In this document: positions 43,531 to 51,865 of the stretch, piece after piece | How positions within the stretch are numbered: position 1 is the first letter of the stretch | Layout of the letters: each line of letters begins with the position of its first letter | Source: Candidatus Didemnitutus sp. | Lineage (GTDB): Bacteria; Verrucomicrobiota; Verrucomicrobiia; Opitutales; Opitutaceae | Direction: 5' to 3' | DNA: 64,000 nucleotides | NCBI GenBank assembly: GCA_019634575.1 | Contig: JAHCAY010000001.1 | Location: 3,472,001 to 3,536,000 of the forward strand | Notes under the pieces: model-generated | The model's database searches: none | What the model was told of the DNA's origin: nothing | What the model saw: the letters and a program-made list of their open reading frames with translations, nothing else | Program-made: the position numbers and the translations under genes

Positions 43531-45258
43531 ATGAACCGATCCCGCGCCCCGCGCTTCCTTCTGTTTGTCGCTCTCGCCGCACCGCTCGCCGCCCAGTCGA
43601 CGGACCCGCGCCTCACCTCGTGGCTCACCGAAGCCTCCGGCAGCTACGCGCGCGTCTACCAGACCAACGCCGACAAGTCCGCCGGCACCACCTCGACGAC
43701 CTGGCCGCGCGCCGGCCTGCTCAATCGCGGCACCGGCTCCGTCTCCACTGCGACCTACACCGACGTCCAGCGCGTCGCCTACTCGGCCAACTACGTCTAC
43801 GTCCAAACCACCGGCCTCGCCAGCTACACCATGGGGCCATGGTATGATGTCGACGGCACGACGCTGTTCGGCATGTGGCCGAAGAACCGCGCCGCCATTC
43901 ACCAGATCCCGCGCAATCCCGCGATCCCGACCACGAAGTCCCTCACGCGCGGCGTCGGCGGCGTGCTCGTGAACGGCGTCTTCCTCTGGAACAACGGCGA
44001 CGCGCAGTCCTATTCCACGTCGACCGGCACCGTCTCCTTCAACGGACAGGGCATCTGGAACCGCCTCGCCGGCCCCACCGAGGGACCGACCTTCGACGCC
44101 GCCAACGCCCACCAGCCGCAGGACGGCCAATATCACAACCACATCAACCCGCGCGCGCTTCGCTACCAGCTCGGCGACGCAGTCACGTTCGACGCCACCA
44201 CCCAGACCTACAGCGAGGCCACGCCCACGAAGCACTCTCCGATCATCGGCTGGGCCAACGACGGCCTGCCCATCTACGGCCCCTACGGTTACTCCACCGC
44301 CAGCAACGCCGCCAGCGGCGTGCGCCGCATGACCTCCGGCTTCGTCAAACGCGACGGCACCAACGGCACCACGAACCTCGCGCTCACCGGCCGCACCACG
44401 CTGCCGGTCTGGGCCGCCAGCGTCCAAAACCGCAGCCAGACGCTCGCCTCCAACCAATACGGCCCGGGCACCGCGACGACGGCGATCGGCACCTTCGCCG
44501 AGGACTACGAATACCTCGGCGACCTCGGCAAAACGCAGGGCGTCGACTTCGACCTCAACCGCCAGAACGTTCGCTTCTGCGTCACGCCGGAGTTTCCGAG
44601 CGGCACCTACGCCTACTTCACCTGCATCGACGCCTCCGGCAACTCCGTCTTCCCCGACGTTATCAATCAGGAATTCTTCGGCACCCCCGCTTCCACTCAG
44701 GGCACCGTCACCTCGATCAGCGAAACCGTCACCGAATACGTCCGCGGCGGCCCGGCGGCGGCATTGACGCTCACCGGCACCGCCTCCGGCACCGGCGTCG
44801 CGCTCAAGTGGAACTCCGCCGATGGCGCCACCTACAAGGTCGAGTCCTCGTCCGACAACGCCGCGTTCACCACGCTGAGCTCCGCCGTCACGAGCGGCGG
44901 CATCGGCACGACCTACACCGCGGCCGCGACGGCGAGCTACTTCCGCGTCACGCTGACCGCCATCGCGACCTACGACACCGCCGGCACGACCGGCGTGCCA
45001 GTCGGCACGACCGCGACGCTGCACTACACCGGCACCGGCAGCACGACCACCGGAGCGACCAACGACACCGCGTCCACGGGCGGAACGACGACCACAACCA
45101 CTCCGACCACCACGACGACCACGACCGGCACCACCTCCAGTGGCTCAACGTCCTCCGCCGGCGGCGGAGGCGGCGGCGCGCCGAGCGACTGGTTTGCGCT
45201 CGTTGCCGCCGCGCTCGCGATCGGCCGTGCCTTCGCCAGTCCGGCGAAAAGGAAATGA
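43531..45258 (+). CDS. YHYH-domain exported protein with C-terminal sorting-like tail
   Basis: A 575-residue protein with a signal peptide (1-20, ending PLAAQ). The YHYH domain spans about 95-400: HQPQDGQYHNHINPRALRYQ, then HSPIIGWANDGLPIYGPYGY, and DLNRQNVRFCVTPEFPSGTY. Such domains are suspected to bind metal, but this is not established. A fibronectin-like beta region (about 405-490) follows, then a Thr-rich linker. The end is a GGGGGGAPSDWF motif with one hydrophobic helix and a basic terminus (PAKRK), resembling GlyGly-CTERM-type sorting tails. It lies between the kinase and regulator genes and shares the regulator motif. Confidence 0.88.
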   Translation: MNRSRAPRFLLFVALAAPLAAQSTDPRLTSWLTEASGSYARVYQTNADKSAGTTSTTWPRAGLLNRGTGSVSTATYTDVQRVAYSANYVYVQTTGLASYTMGPWYDVDGTTLFGMWPKNRAAIHQIPRNPAIPTTKSLTRGVGGVLVNGVFLWNNGDAQSYSTSTGTVSFNGQGIWNRLAGPTEGPTFDAANAHQPQDGQYHNHINPRALRYQLGDAVTFDATTQTYSEATPTKHSPIIGWANDGLPIYGPYGYSTASNAASGVRRMTSGFVKRDGTNGTTNLALTGRTTLPVWAASVQNRSQTLASNQYGPGTATTAIGTFAEDYEYLGDLGKTQGVDFDLNRQNVRFCVTPEFPSGTYAYFTCIDASGNSVFPDVINQEFFGTPASTQGTVTSISETVTEYVRGGPAAALTLTGTASGTGVALKWNSADGATYKVESSSDNAAFTTLSSAVTSGGIGTTYTAAATASYFRVTLTAIATYDTAGTTGVPVGTTATLHYTGTGSTTTGATNDTASTGGTTTTTTPTTTTTTTGTTSSGSTSSAGGGGGGAPSDWFALVAAALAIGRAFASPAKRK

Positions 45259-45272
45259 CCTGCTCCGCTCCG

Positions 45273-45345
45273 CGTAGGCCGCGTGCCTGCCGCGCCCCTC
45301 AGTCGGCGACCTCTCCCTGAGCGCGAGCGAGCTCGCGGCCTACGG
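45273..45345. repeat. REP-like inverted repeat between YHYH and regulator genes
   Basis: CGTAGGCCGCG (45273-45283) is inversely repeated as CGCGGCCTACG (45334-45344). The right half, read on the minus strand (CCGTAGGCCGCGAGCTCGCT), matches the consensus of the element at 31041-31062. It lies between two convergent stop codons. Confidence 0.65.
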
Positions 45346-45356
45346 TGGGGAAATCC

Positions 45357-46088
45357 TCACTCCGCGCGCGGGTCCACGAGCATGTAGCCGGCGGACCGCA
45401 CGGTGCGGATGAAACGCGGTTGCTTCGCATCGTCCCCGAGCTTCCGCCGCAAGGCCGAGATGTGCACGTCGATCGAGCGGTCGAAGACGTCGTAGTTGCG
45501 GTCGCGACATTCGTCGAGGAGCGCCTCGCGCGTCTTCACGCGGCCGCGCGCTTTCGCGAGCGAGGCGAGCAGGTCGAACTCGACCGGCGTCAACACGAGC
45601 GCATCCGCGCCCATCGCGGCGCTGCGCGCATCGAGATTCACGCGCAGGTCGCCGACAACGACCTCCTGCATCGGCGCGGCGCCTTCCGCCACGGCGACGG
45701 TGGCCGCCCGTCGCAGCACGGCGCGGAGCCGCGCCAGCAGTTCGCGCGTCGAAAAGGTTTTCGGCAGATAATCGTCTGCGCCCACTTCGAGGCCGACGAT
45801 GCGATCCATCTCGTCGCCGCGCGCCGTGAGCATGAGCACGGGCACGGAGGTCTTGGCCCGGATGCCGCGCAGCACGTCGAAGCCGTCCAGGCCCGGCAAC
45901 ATCACGTCGAGGATCACGGCGTGCCATTTTTCCGCGGGATCGGTCGCGCGCTCGAGTCCGAGCCGGCCGTCGTGCACGGCGACGACGTCGAAGGCGAGCG
46001 GCTCGAGATAGCTCGCGACGAGACGGCAGAGTTTCCGATCGTCGTCGATCATCAGCAGGCGCGTGCGGCCCGACGCGGGTGAGTCCAT
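45357..46088 (-). CDS. OmpR/CpxR-type response regulator
   Basis: A 243-residue regulator from the ATG at 46088. The receiver domain (about 8-125) has the acidic pocket LLMIDDD, phosphoacceptor Asp61 in VILDVMLPGLDG, MLTARG and ADDYLPKTF with the conserved Lys. The winged-helix DNA-binding domain (about 145-240) shows LTPVEFDLLASLAK, RSIDVHISALRRKLGDD and IRTVRSAGYML. It is the expected partner of the kinase at 41946, displaced from it by the YHYH gene. The motif upstream of its own gene suggests autoregulation. Confidence 0.93.
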   Translation of the reverse strand: MDSPASGRTRLLMIDDDRKLCRLVASYLEPLAFDVVAVHDGRLGLERATDPAEKWHAVILDVMLPGLDGFDVLRGIRAKTSVPVLMLTARGDEMDRIVGLEVGADDYLPKTFSTRELLARLRAVLRRAATVAVAEGAAPMQEVVVGDLRVNLDARSAAMGADALVLTPVEFDLLASLAKARGRVKTREALLDECRDRNYDVFDRSIDVHISALRRKLGDDAKQPRFIRTVRSAGYMLVDPRAE

Positions 46089-46127
46089 GGCGGCAGCATG
46101 GTGGCCGCCGCGCGCGGCGCCGCAACC

Positions 46128-46180
46128 TTTACCCGGGCTTAACAATTTCGCCCCGCCGCGCGCACACGCACTTAACCGCG
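46128..46180. promoter_or_regulatory. Shared regulator motif between regulator and MbnP-MbnH genes
   Basis: TTTACCCGGGCTTAAC (46128-46143) differs from the site at 43446 by one base. Again a CTTAACCGCG element places its TTAAC 33 bp after the first. It lies in the divergent region between the response-regulator gene and the MbnP-MbnH gene. Conservation of both sequence and spacing, while the intervening bases differ, argues for a bound regulator, most simply the neighbouring CpxR-like protein. Confidence 0.7.
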
Positions 46181-46190
46181 CCGCGCGAGG

Positions 46191-47981
46191 ATGGGCGGCA
46201 TGCTCCGGCTCGCCCTCATCGTTCTCCTCCTCGCCGCCGATCTGGCGGCGGCCGAATTGCGCGTGCGCATCGAGCCGCGTTGGGGCGAACGCGCCCTGCC
46301 GGTGCCGTCCGCGGAGATCGCGACGCCGAGCGGCCAACTCGTGCGCGTGACGCGCCTCGCGGCGCTGTTGTCGGATTTCCAACTGCTCCGGCCTGACGGC
46401 TCCGTGGTGCGCCTCGAGGGCCAATACGGCTTCATCGACGCGGCGAGCGGCCGACTGGAGGTCGCGCTGTCGAACGTGCCCGCCGGCGACTACCGCGGCT
46501 TGCAAGTGCGCGTCGGCGTGCCTGAAACGGTGAATCACGCCGATCCTGGAATTTGGCCGCCCGGCCATGCTCTGAATCCAACCACAAACGGGCTACACTG
46601 GAGCTGGTCGGGCGGTTACGTCTTTCTCGCCCTCGAGGGCTACTGGCGAAACGCCGACGCGGCCGACGCGGCCGGCTTCTCGTATCATCTCGCGAAGGAG
46701 CCGCAACTGATGACCGTGCGCTTCCTCTCGGAGTTCACCGTCGCCGCCGCGACTCGCATCGATCTCGCGCTGAACGTCGCGCCGCTCTTCCGGGATCGCC
46801 GGATCGCGGCGAGCGACGGGACCGACTCCACACACTCGGCCGACCACGACGCGCTCGCGAATGCGCTGGCGCGCAGCACGGAGCGCGCGTTCTTCTGGCT
46901 CGAGGCCGCCGCGGAGACGGCATCGCGCGCGCATGGCGCTGCCGGGGAAGTCGGCGCCCACCTGGCCGACGCGACGGTGCGCGCGGGCACGCCGTTCGCG
47001 TTCACCGTCCCGGCGGGATTTCCGCAGCCGGCGCTGCCGGCGGACAATCCGTTGACAGAGGAGGGCGTGGAGCTGGGACGACGTCTGTTCTTCGACCGGC
47101 GATTGTCCCGCAACGGCGAGCAGTCGTGCGCGAGCTGTCACGATCCGCGCGCGGCGTTCAGCGACCGCGTCGCGCTCAGTCGCGGCAGCGAGGGCGACCT
47201 CGGCCGGCGCAACGCGATGCCGCTCTTCAACCTCGCGTGGCATCCCGCCTACGCGTGGGACGGCACCAAGCGCACGATCCGCGAGCAGGCGCTCGCGGCG
47301 ATGACCAACCCGATCGAGATGAACGCGCGCATGGCGGACGTCGTGGCCGAGCTCGGCGACGATCCGCGCGTGCGCGAGGATTTCGCGGCTGCGTTCGGCA
47401 GCGCGGAAGTGTCCGGTGAGCGGCTGGGCAAGGCGCTCGAACAGTTCCTCCTGACGCTCGTGTCGAATCGCTCGAAGTTCGACGCGACGCTTGCGGGCCG
47501 GGCGAAATTCACGCCGCAAGAGCAGCGCGGCTTCGAGCTGTTCGTCACCGAATACGATCCCGCGCGCGGCCGGACCGGCGCGGACTGCTTCCACTGCCAC
47601 GGCGGCGTGCTCTTCAGCGATTTCGCGGCGAAAAACAACGGTCTCGATCTCGTCGCGGCCGACGCGGGCGCGCAGAACGCGACGGGGCGCGCGGACGACC
47701 GTGGACGCTTCAAGACGCCGTCGCTGCGCAACGTGGAGCTGACCGCGCCCTACATGCACGACGGCCGGTTTCAGACGCTCGAGGAAGTCGTCGCGCACTA
47801 CGACCACGGGGTGCAGCGCGCGGCGAACCTCGATCCGAACCTCGCGAAGCATCCCAAGGCCGGCCTCGCGCTCAACGCCGACGATCAGGCGGCGCTGGTG
47901 GCGTTCCTGAAGACGCTCACGGACCGCGAGTATGCGCGGCCGCCACGACCGCGCGCGGACGAGTTCGCGGCGCGCGATTGA
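46191..47981 (+). CDS. MbnP-MbnH fusion: copper-binding domain plus dihaem peroxidase
   Basis: A 596-residue exported protein (a second ATG at 46200 also gives the signal peptide LALIVLLLAADLAAAE). Residues about 20-260 match the MbnP pattern: LRVRIEPRWGERALPVP, FQLLRPDGSVVRLEG and NGLHWSWSGGYVFLALEG with Trp137 and Trp139. Residues about 270-590 are a dihaem cytochrome c peroxidase/MauG-like domain with CASCH (313-317) and CFHCH (466-470). Sequence features TPSLRNVELTAPYMHDGRF and ELGRRLFFDRRLSRNG are typical. In methanotrophs, separate MbnH oxidises a tryptophan of MbnP to kynurenine to create a copper site. Here enzyme and substrate appear to be one chain. Confidence 0.85.
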   Translation: MGGMLRLALIVLLLAADLAAAELRVRIEPRWGERALPVPSAEIATPSGQLVRVTRLAALLSDFQLLRPDGSVVRLEGQYGFIDAASGRLEVALSNVPAGDYRGLQVRVGVPETVNHADPGIWPPGHALNPTTNGLHWSWSGGYVFLALEGYWRNADAADAAGFSYHLAKEPQLMTVRFLSEFTVAAATRIDLALNVAPLFRDRRIAASDGTDSTHSADHDALANALARSTERAFFWLEAAAETASRAHGAAGEVGAHLADATVRAGTPFAFTVPAGFPQPALPADNPLTEEGVELGRRLFFDRRLSRNGEQSCASCHDPRAAFSDRVALSRGSEGDLGRRNAMPLFNLAWHPAYAWDGTKRTIREQALAAMTNPIEMNARMADVVAELGDDPRVREDFAAAFGSAEVSGERLGKALEQFLLTLVSNRSKFDATLAGRAKFTPQEQRGFELFVTEYDPARGRTGADCFHCHGGVLFSDFAAKNNGLDLVAADAGAQNATGRADDRGRFKTPSLRNVELTAPYMHDGRFQTLEEVVAHYDHGVQRAANLDPNLAKHPKAGLALNADDQAALVAFLKTLTDREYARPPRPRADEFAARD

Positions 47982-47994
47982 GCGCGCCGGCGAT

Positions 47995-49035
47995 TCACTC
48001 CTCGCCGTCGAAGTAGTCGGCGTCGGTGGCGCGGAAGATCTTTCGCGGTTTGGGGATGCCGAATTTGCCGGTGTCGGCGTAGCACCAGAATTCGTTGGGC
48101 GGATCGTCGGCGATGACGAGGTAGTGCAGTTCCGTGTCGCCGGTGTTGCGGAAACCGTGTCCGACTTGCGGTGCGGCCATCACGCAGTCGCCGGGTTCCA
48201 CGGCGAACGTCGCGTCGCCGAGGCGGAATTCGCCGCGGCCTTCGAGGAAAACGTAGAATTCCCACTGGAGGGCGTGCCAGTGGAACGGGAGCAGCGTCGC
48301 GCCGACGGGGACTTTGCCGAACTCGAGATCGAAGGGATGGCCGCCCGCGTGGAGCGGCGTGCGGTGCTGCGCGCCGAAGGCGAGCGAGACGCCGCGAAAC
48401 GCGCCGCGGAATTTCCCCTTCGGCGACGACCAGTCCTCCCACGCGATGGCGTCGAGATTCTTGCAGCGCGCGGAGAAGGGCGTCGCGGGTTGCGGCAGCG
48501 CCGGGACGTCAATGTTTGCATTACGAACATCCGCGGCGGCGGTCGGAGCGGGGTCGACGGTGTCCTCGCCGTCGAAGTAGTCGACTGGGGTCATCTTGAA
48601 GAAGACGCTCGGCGTGCGGAGGCCCCACTTCTGCGAGTCGGGATACCAGAAGCCGTCGAGCGGCGGGTTGTCGGCGATGATAAAGATTTCGAGGTCCTCG
48701 CCGCCGGTGTTGATCAACTGGTGCGCCTCGCCCGGCAGATGGAGGAAGCAGTCGCCGGCGCGGACTTCGCGGCGTTCGTTCTCCAGTCGGACGGTGCCGG
48801 TGCCGCGGCGGACGACGAAGAGCTCCCATTGCACGATGTGGGCGTGGAGCGGGCACACGGCGGCGCCGGGCGGGACGCGGCGGATTTGGAAGTCGAACGG
48901 ATGCCCGCCGCCCCAGACGCCGGCGTTGCGGATGCCGCCGAGGGCGAGGGAGACGTTCTTCGCGAAGGAATGGAACTTTCCGGTGGGCGAGCGCTGTTCG
49001 AGTTCGGGGACGTCGCGCAGGTTGACCTTGAGCAT
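47995..49035 (-). CDS. Double-cupin protein
   Basis: A 346-residue protein from the ATG at 49035. It contains two related cupin domains. The first (about 15-135) has LHAHIVQWELFVVRRGTGTV and GDCFLHLPGEAHQLINTG. The second (about 185-320) has FHWHALQWEFYVFLEGRGEF and GDCVMAAPQVGHGFRNTG. Each half ends with a FDGEE/FDGED-like segment, showing an internal duplication. The HxH and late His residues could bind a metal. The family is not one I can tie to a reaction. It is convergent with the MbnP-MbnH gene, with only 13 bp between stop codons. Confidence 0.85.
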   Translation of the reverse strand: MLKVNLRDVPELEQRSPTGKFHSFAKNVSLALGGIRNAGVWGGGHPFDFQIRRVPPGAAVCPLHAHIVQWELFVVRRGTGTVRLENERREVRAGDCFLHLPGEAHQLINTGGEDLEIFIIADNPPLDGFWYPDSQKWGLRTPSVFFKMTPVDYFDGEDTVDPAPTAAADVRNANIDVPALPQPATPFSARCKNLDAIAWEDWSSPKGKFRGAFRGVSLAFGAQHRTPLHAGGHPFDLEFGKVPVGATLLPFHWHALQWEFYVFLEGRGEFRLGDATFAVEPGDCVMAAPQVGHGFRNTGDTELHYLVIADDPPNEFWCYADTGKFGIPKPRKIFRATDADYFDGEE

Positions 49036-49185
49036 GCGTGGAAGAGATGTGCGGCGAGCATGCGCGAGCGGGCGAGTGGCGGGCAAGCGTGCAGCCGGAC
49101 GCGTGGAGAATCGGGCGGTGCGGCGGGATGACGATGAGCGCCGGCCGCGCGGCGGGCGCGGCGACTTCCCGGGCGAGGCCGGGGG

Positions 49186-50847
49186 TCAGACGATCGTCGT
49201 GGTGCCGCCGCCGAGGGTGAGGCTCGAGAAGGGAATCTCGGCGTGCACGCGCCAGCGGTCGCCCGCGCCGGGACCGTGAGTGATCTTGCCGCCGAGTTCG
49301 GTGACGCGGCGTTCGAGGTTGCGGAGGCCGTTGCCCTGGCCGGGGGCGGGCGACTGGGGCAGCGTGCCGTTGTTGATCCACTCGAGATGCAGGAAGCCCT
49401 TGGCGGAGGAGAAACTCAGGGACGCCTCGGAGGGGCGGGCGTGGCGGAGGGCGTTGCTCGCCAGCTCGCGGCACATGAAGTAGAGCTGCGTCTGCGCCTC
49501 GCGCGAGAGGCCGTCGAGCGCGCCGTCGGCGATCTTGAGGTCGAAGGCGCAGCGGGCGCTTTGCTGGATGTGTCGCTCGAGCCGGCTAAGCGCGGTCTCG
49601 AGGTCGCGTTCGCGCAGCTCCTCGGGTTCGAGATCGAGGATGAGGTTGCGCAGGTCGGAGGAAGCTTGCTGGAGCATCCGGTTGATGGCGGCGATTTGTT
49701 CCGGGCGCGGGGCGAGGCCCTGTTCGGCGCCGGTCTGGACGGCGGCGAGCTGGAGGCCGGCGGCGTAGATGGACTGGATGGGGCCGTCGTGGATGTTGCC
49801 GGCGAGGCGAATGCGGAGGGCTTCGTTGGCCTCGACGTCGCGGCGCGAGGTGTCGGGGTTCGATCTTTCGAGTTGGCGGCGCATCTCTTCCTCGAGCATG
49901 CGGCCCCAGCGGAGCTGGCCGGCGACGAGGCGGGCGATCTCGCCGAACTCGGTGCGGGAGTTGAGCAGGCCGGCGAGATGCGAGGGCACACGGCTTTCGA
50001 GCGAGCGTGTGATCTGGCCGAGCGGACGCAGCACGAGGAACGCGACGACGCTGACGAGCAGGGCGAGGGTCGCGAGTGCGCCGACGAGCAGCAGGATCAC
50101 GCGGCTGATGAAGGCCTGGCGCGCGGCCTCGAGCAGGTCGAAGTTGAAGCGCAGATCGAGTTGCGCGAGCGGCTGGCCGTCGGGGCCTTTGAGGACGCGG
50201 CGGAAGTCGTGCAGCAAGGCGACGGGCGGCAGGACGGCGTCGGCGGGATGCACGGCGATGCGCGCGCCGACGAGGGTGTTGAGTTGGTGCACCCATTGCT
50301 CGTCCCAACGGCGCCCGAGCAGCAGGTAGCCGCGCACGGGCGTCTGATGGCGCCAGAATTTCGCGTCCTGGATCGCGGCGGCGTAGATTTCCCAGAGCTC
50401 GCCGTCGATGCGGGTGAAATAGCGGAAGGTGTAGCGGTCGGCGATCGTCTGGCGCAGGGCGGCGACGCTGGGAAACGGCACGGGGAGGCGCCGGTAGTCC
50501 TTGTCGATGGTGTGAAGGAGCGCGAGGTCGGCGTTGAGCACCCAGACGGCGTCGCCGCCGTTGGGGATGCCGACGATGTTGTCGACGTTGTTGGACGCCC
50601 AGGTTTCGTCGGGCTTGTCCATGAACTTCACCATGTCGTCCCACCAGGCGTAGCTGGAGACGAGCGATTCGAGGCCGGCGCCTTGGAGGCGAGTGGCGGT
50701 GTCGAAGCGCTCGTTACGCTCGGCGGAGAGGTCGTGCAGCAGGCCCTCGATCTCGGCGCGTCCCTGTTGCAGCGTGATCCAGTAGAGCGTGGTGAAGCCG
50801 GCGCACACGAGCAGCGTGACCAGCACGAGGCGGCTGAGGAGATTCAT
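49186..50847 (-). CDS. CHASE4-domain sensor histidine kinase (NarX/LiaS type)
   Basis: A 553-residue kinase. Two membrane helices (about 5-25 and 248-270) flank a periplasmic CHASE4 domain with the diagnostic SSYAWWDDMVKFMDKPDETW. A HAMP-like linker follows, then a HisKA_3 domain with LAGNIHDGPIQSIYAAGLQL (His near 353) and a HATPase domain with CRELASNALRHARPSEASLS and GNGLRNLERRVTELGG. Kinases of this class pair with LuxR-type response regulators, but none is adjacent. It is thus an orphan within this window. Confidence 0.92.
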   Translation of the reverse strand: MNLLSRLVLVTLLVCAGFTTLYWITLQQGRAEIEGLLHDLSAERNERFDTATRLQGAGLESLVSSYAWWDDMVKFMDKPDETWASNNVDNIVGIPNGGDAVWVLNADLALLHTIDKDYRRLPVPFPSVAALRQTIADRYTFRYFTRIDGELWEIYAAAIQDAKFWRHQTPVRGYLLLGRRWDEQWVHQLNTLVGARIAVHPADAVLPPVALLHDFRRVLKGPDGQPLAQLDLRFNFDLLEAARQAFISRVILLLVGALATLALLVSVVAFLVLRPLGQITRSLESRVPSHLAGLLNSRTEFGEIARLVAGQLRWGRMLEEEMRRQLERSNPDTSRRDVEANEALRIRLAGNIHDGPIQSIYAAGLQLAAVQTGAEQGLAPRPEQIAAINRMLQQASSDLRNLILDLEPEELRERDLETALSRLERHIQQSARCAFDLKIADGALDGLSREAQTQLYFMCRELASNALRHARPSEASLSFSSAKGFLHLEWINNGTLPQSPAPGQGNGLRNLERRVTELGGKITHGPGAGDRWRVHAEIPFSSLTLGGGTTTIV

Positions 50848-50976
50848 CAGGTGACGCGCGGGAGGCTACGCCGGCGGATGAGCGGGTCAACGCACCTTAC
50901 CTATCGTTGCTAGGGACAAAGCGCTCTAGATGAAGAAAGGACCAACGGCCCTGTCCCGGAGGCCGGCGTCACGGCT

Positions 50977-51768
50977 TCACGCGACAGGATTGCTCAGTGT
51001 GCCGATGCCTTCGATCTCGACTGCGATGGTGTCGCCGCGCTGGAGCCACACGGGCGGCTGGCGGGCGAAGCCCACGCCTTCGGGCGTGCCGGTGAGGATG
51101 AGCGTGCCGGCGGGGAGCGTTTTGTCGGCGGTGAGAAATTCGATCAGCGTCGGCACGTCGAAGATCATGTCGGCGGTCGTCGAGTCCTGCATGACGGCGC
51201 CGTTGAGAAGCGAGCGGATGCGGAGCGCGTTCGGGTTTGGCAACTCGTCGGGGGTGACGAGGACCGGGCCGAGTGGGCAGAAGGTGTCGAAGCTCTTTGC
51301 GTGGTTCCACTGGCCGCCGCCCCAGTCACGCTGCCAATCGCGCGCGCTCACGTCGTTGGCGCAGGTGTAGCCGAGCACGTAATCGAAGGCGTCGGCGCGC
51401 GCGACGTTGCGCGCGGATTTTTTGAGGATGATCGCGAGTTCGGCTTCGTAGTCGACGCGCGTGCTCGCCTGGATCGTGGGAATGCGGATCGCGTCGCCGG
51501 GATTCTGCACGGCGCCGGGGAGTTTCATGAACCACATCGGGCGCTCCGGCGGCGGGCGTTTGCCCTCGGCGGCGTGTTTGGCGTAGTTGAGGCCGATGCA
51601 GACGATCGTGGCCGGCGCGAGGGGCGCGAGAAGCTTGCCGGGCGTCACGACGCGGTCGGTGACGCGCCACTCGCCGAAGAGGTCGCCGTCGATGGCGCGC
51701 GCGGAGCCGTCGGGTTGCAGGGCGGCGTGGGCGGGGCCGGCGTGCGTGAGGTGGCGGACGAGTTTCAT
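50977..51768 (-). CDS. Fumarylacetoacetate hydrolase-family protein
   Basis: A 263-residue FAH-fold protein. The motif IVCIGLNYAKHAAE opens the catalytic domain, YEAELAIILKKSARNV contains metal-ligand glutamates, and YTCANDVSARDWQ is the family signature. QDSTTADMIFDVPTLIEFLT and GTLILTGTPEGVGFARQPPVWL complete the fold. Relatives hydrolyse or decarboxylate 2-oxo acids (fumarylpyruvate, acylpyruvates, oxaloacetate); the substrate here is unassigned. A heptamer repeat array lies just upstream of the start. Confidence 0.92.
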   Translation of the reverse strand: MKLVRHLTHAGPAHAALQPDGSARAIDGDLFGEWRVTDRVVTPGKLLAPLAPATIVCIGLNYAKHAAEGKRPPPERPMWFMKLPGAVQNPGDAIRIPTIQASTRVDYEAELAIILKKSARNVARADAFDYVLGYTCANDVSARDWQRDWGGGQWNHAKSFDTFCPLGPVLVTPDELPNPNALRIRSLLNGAVMQDSTTADMIFDVPTLIEFLTADKTLPAGTLILTGTPEGVGFARQPPVWLQRGDTIAVEIEGIGTLSNPVA

Positions 51769-51776
51769 GGGAGAAC

Positions 51777-51811
51777 AGCTCAGGGCTTAGGGCTCAGAGC
51801 CGAGAGCCAAG
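51777..51811. repeat. Heptamer tandem array upstream of the FAH-family gene
   Basis: Five 7-bp units (AGCTCAG, GGCTTAG, GGCTCAG, AGCCGAG, AGCCAAG) make a 35-bp array beginning 9 bp before the FAH start codon. Size and unit type match the array inside recD2 (19677-19711). Confidence 0.6.
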
Positions 51812-51865
51812 CAGACGATGGCGGGTGCGCGCAACGTGCGTTTGCGGCACGGGAAAATCCGGCGC

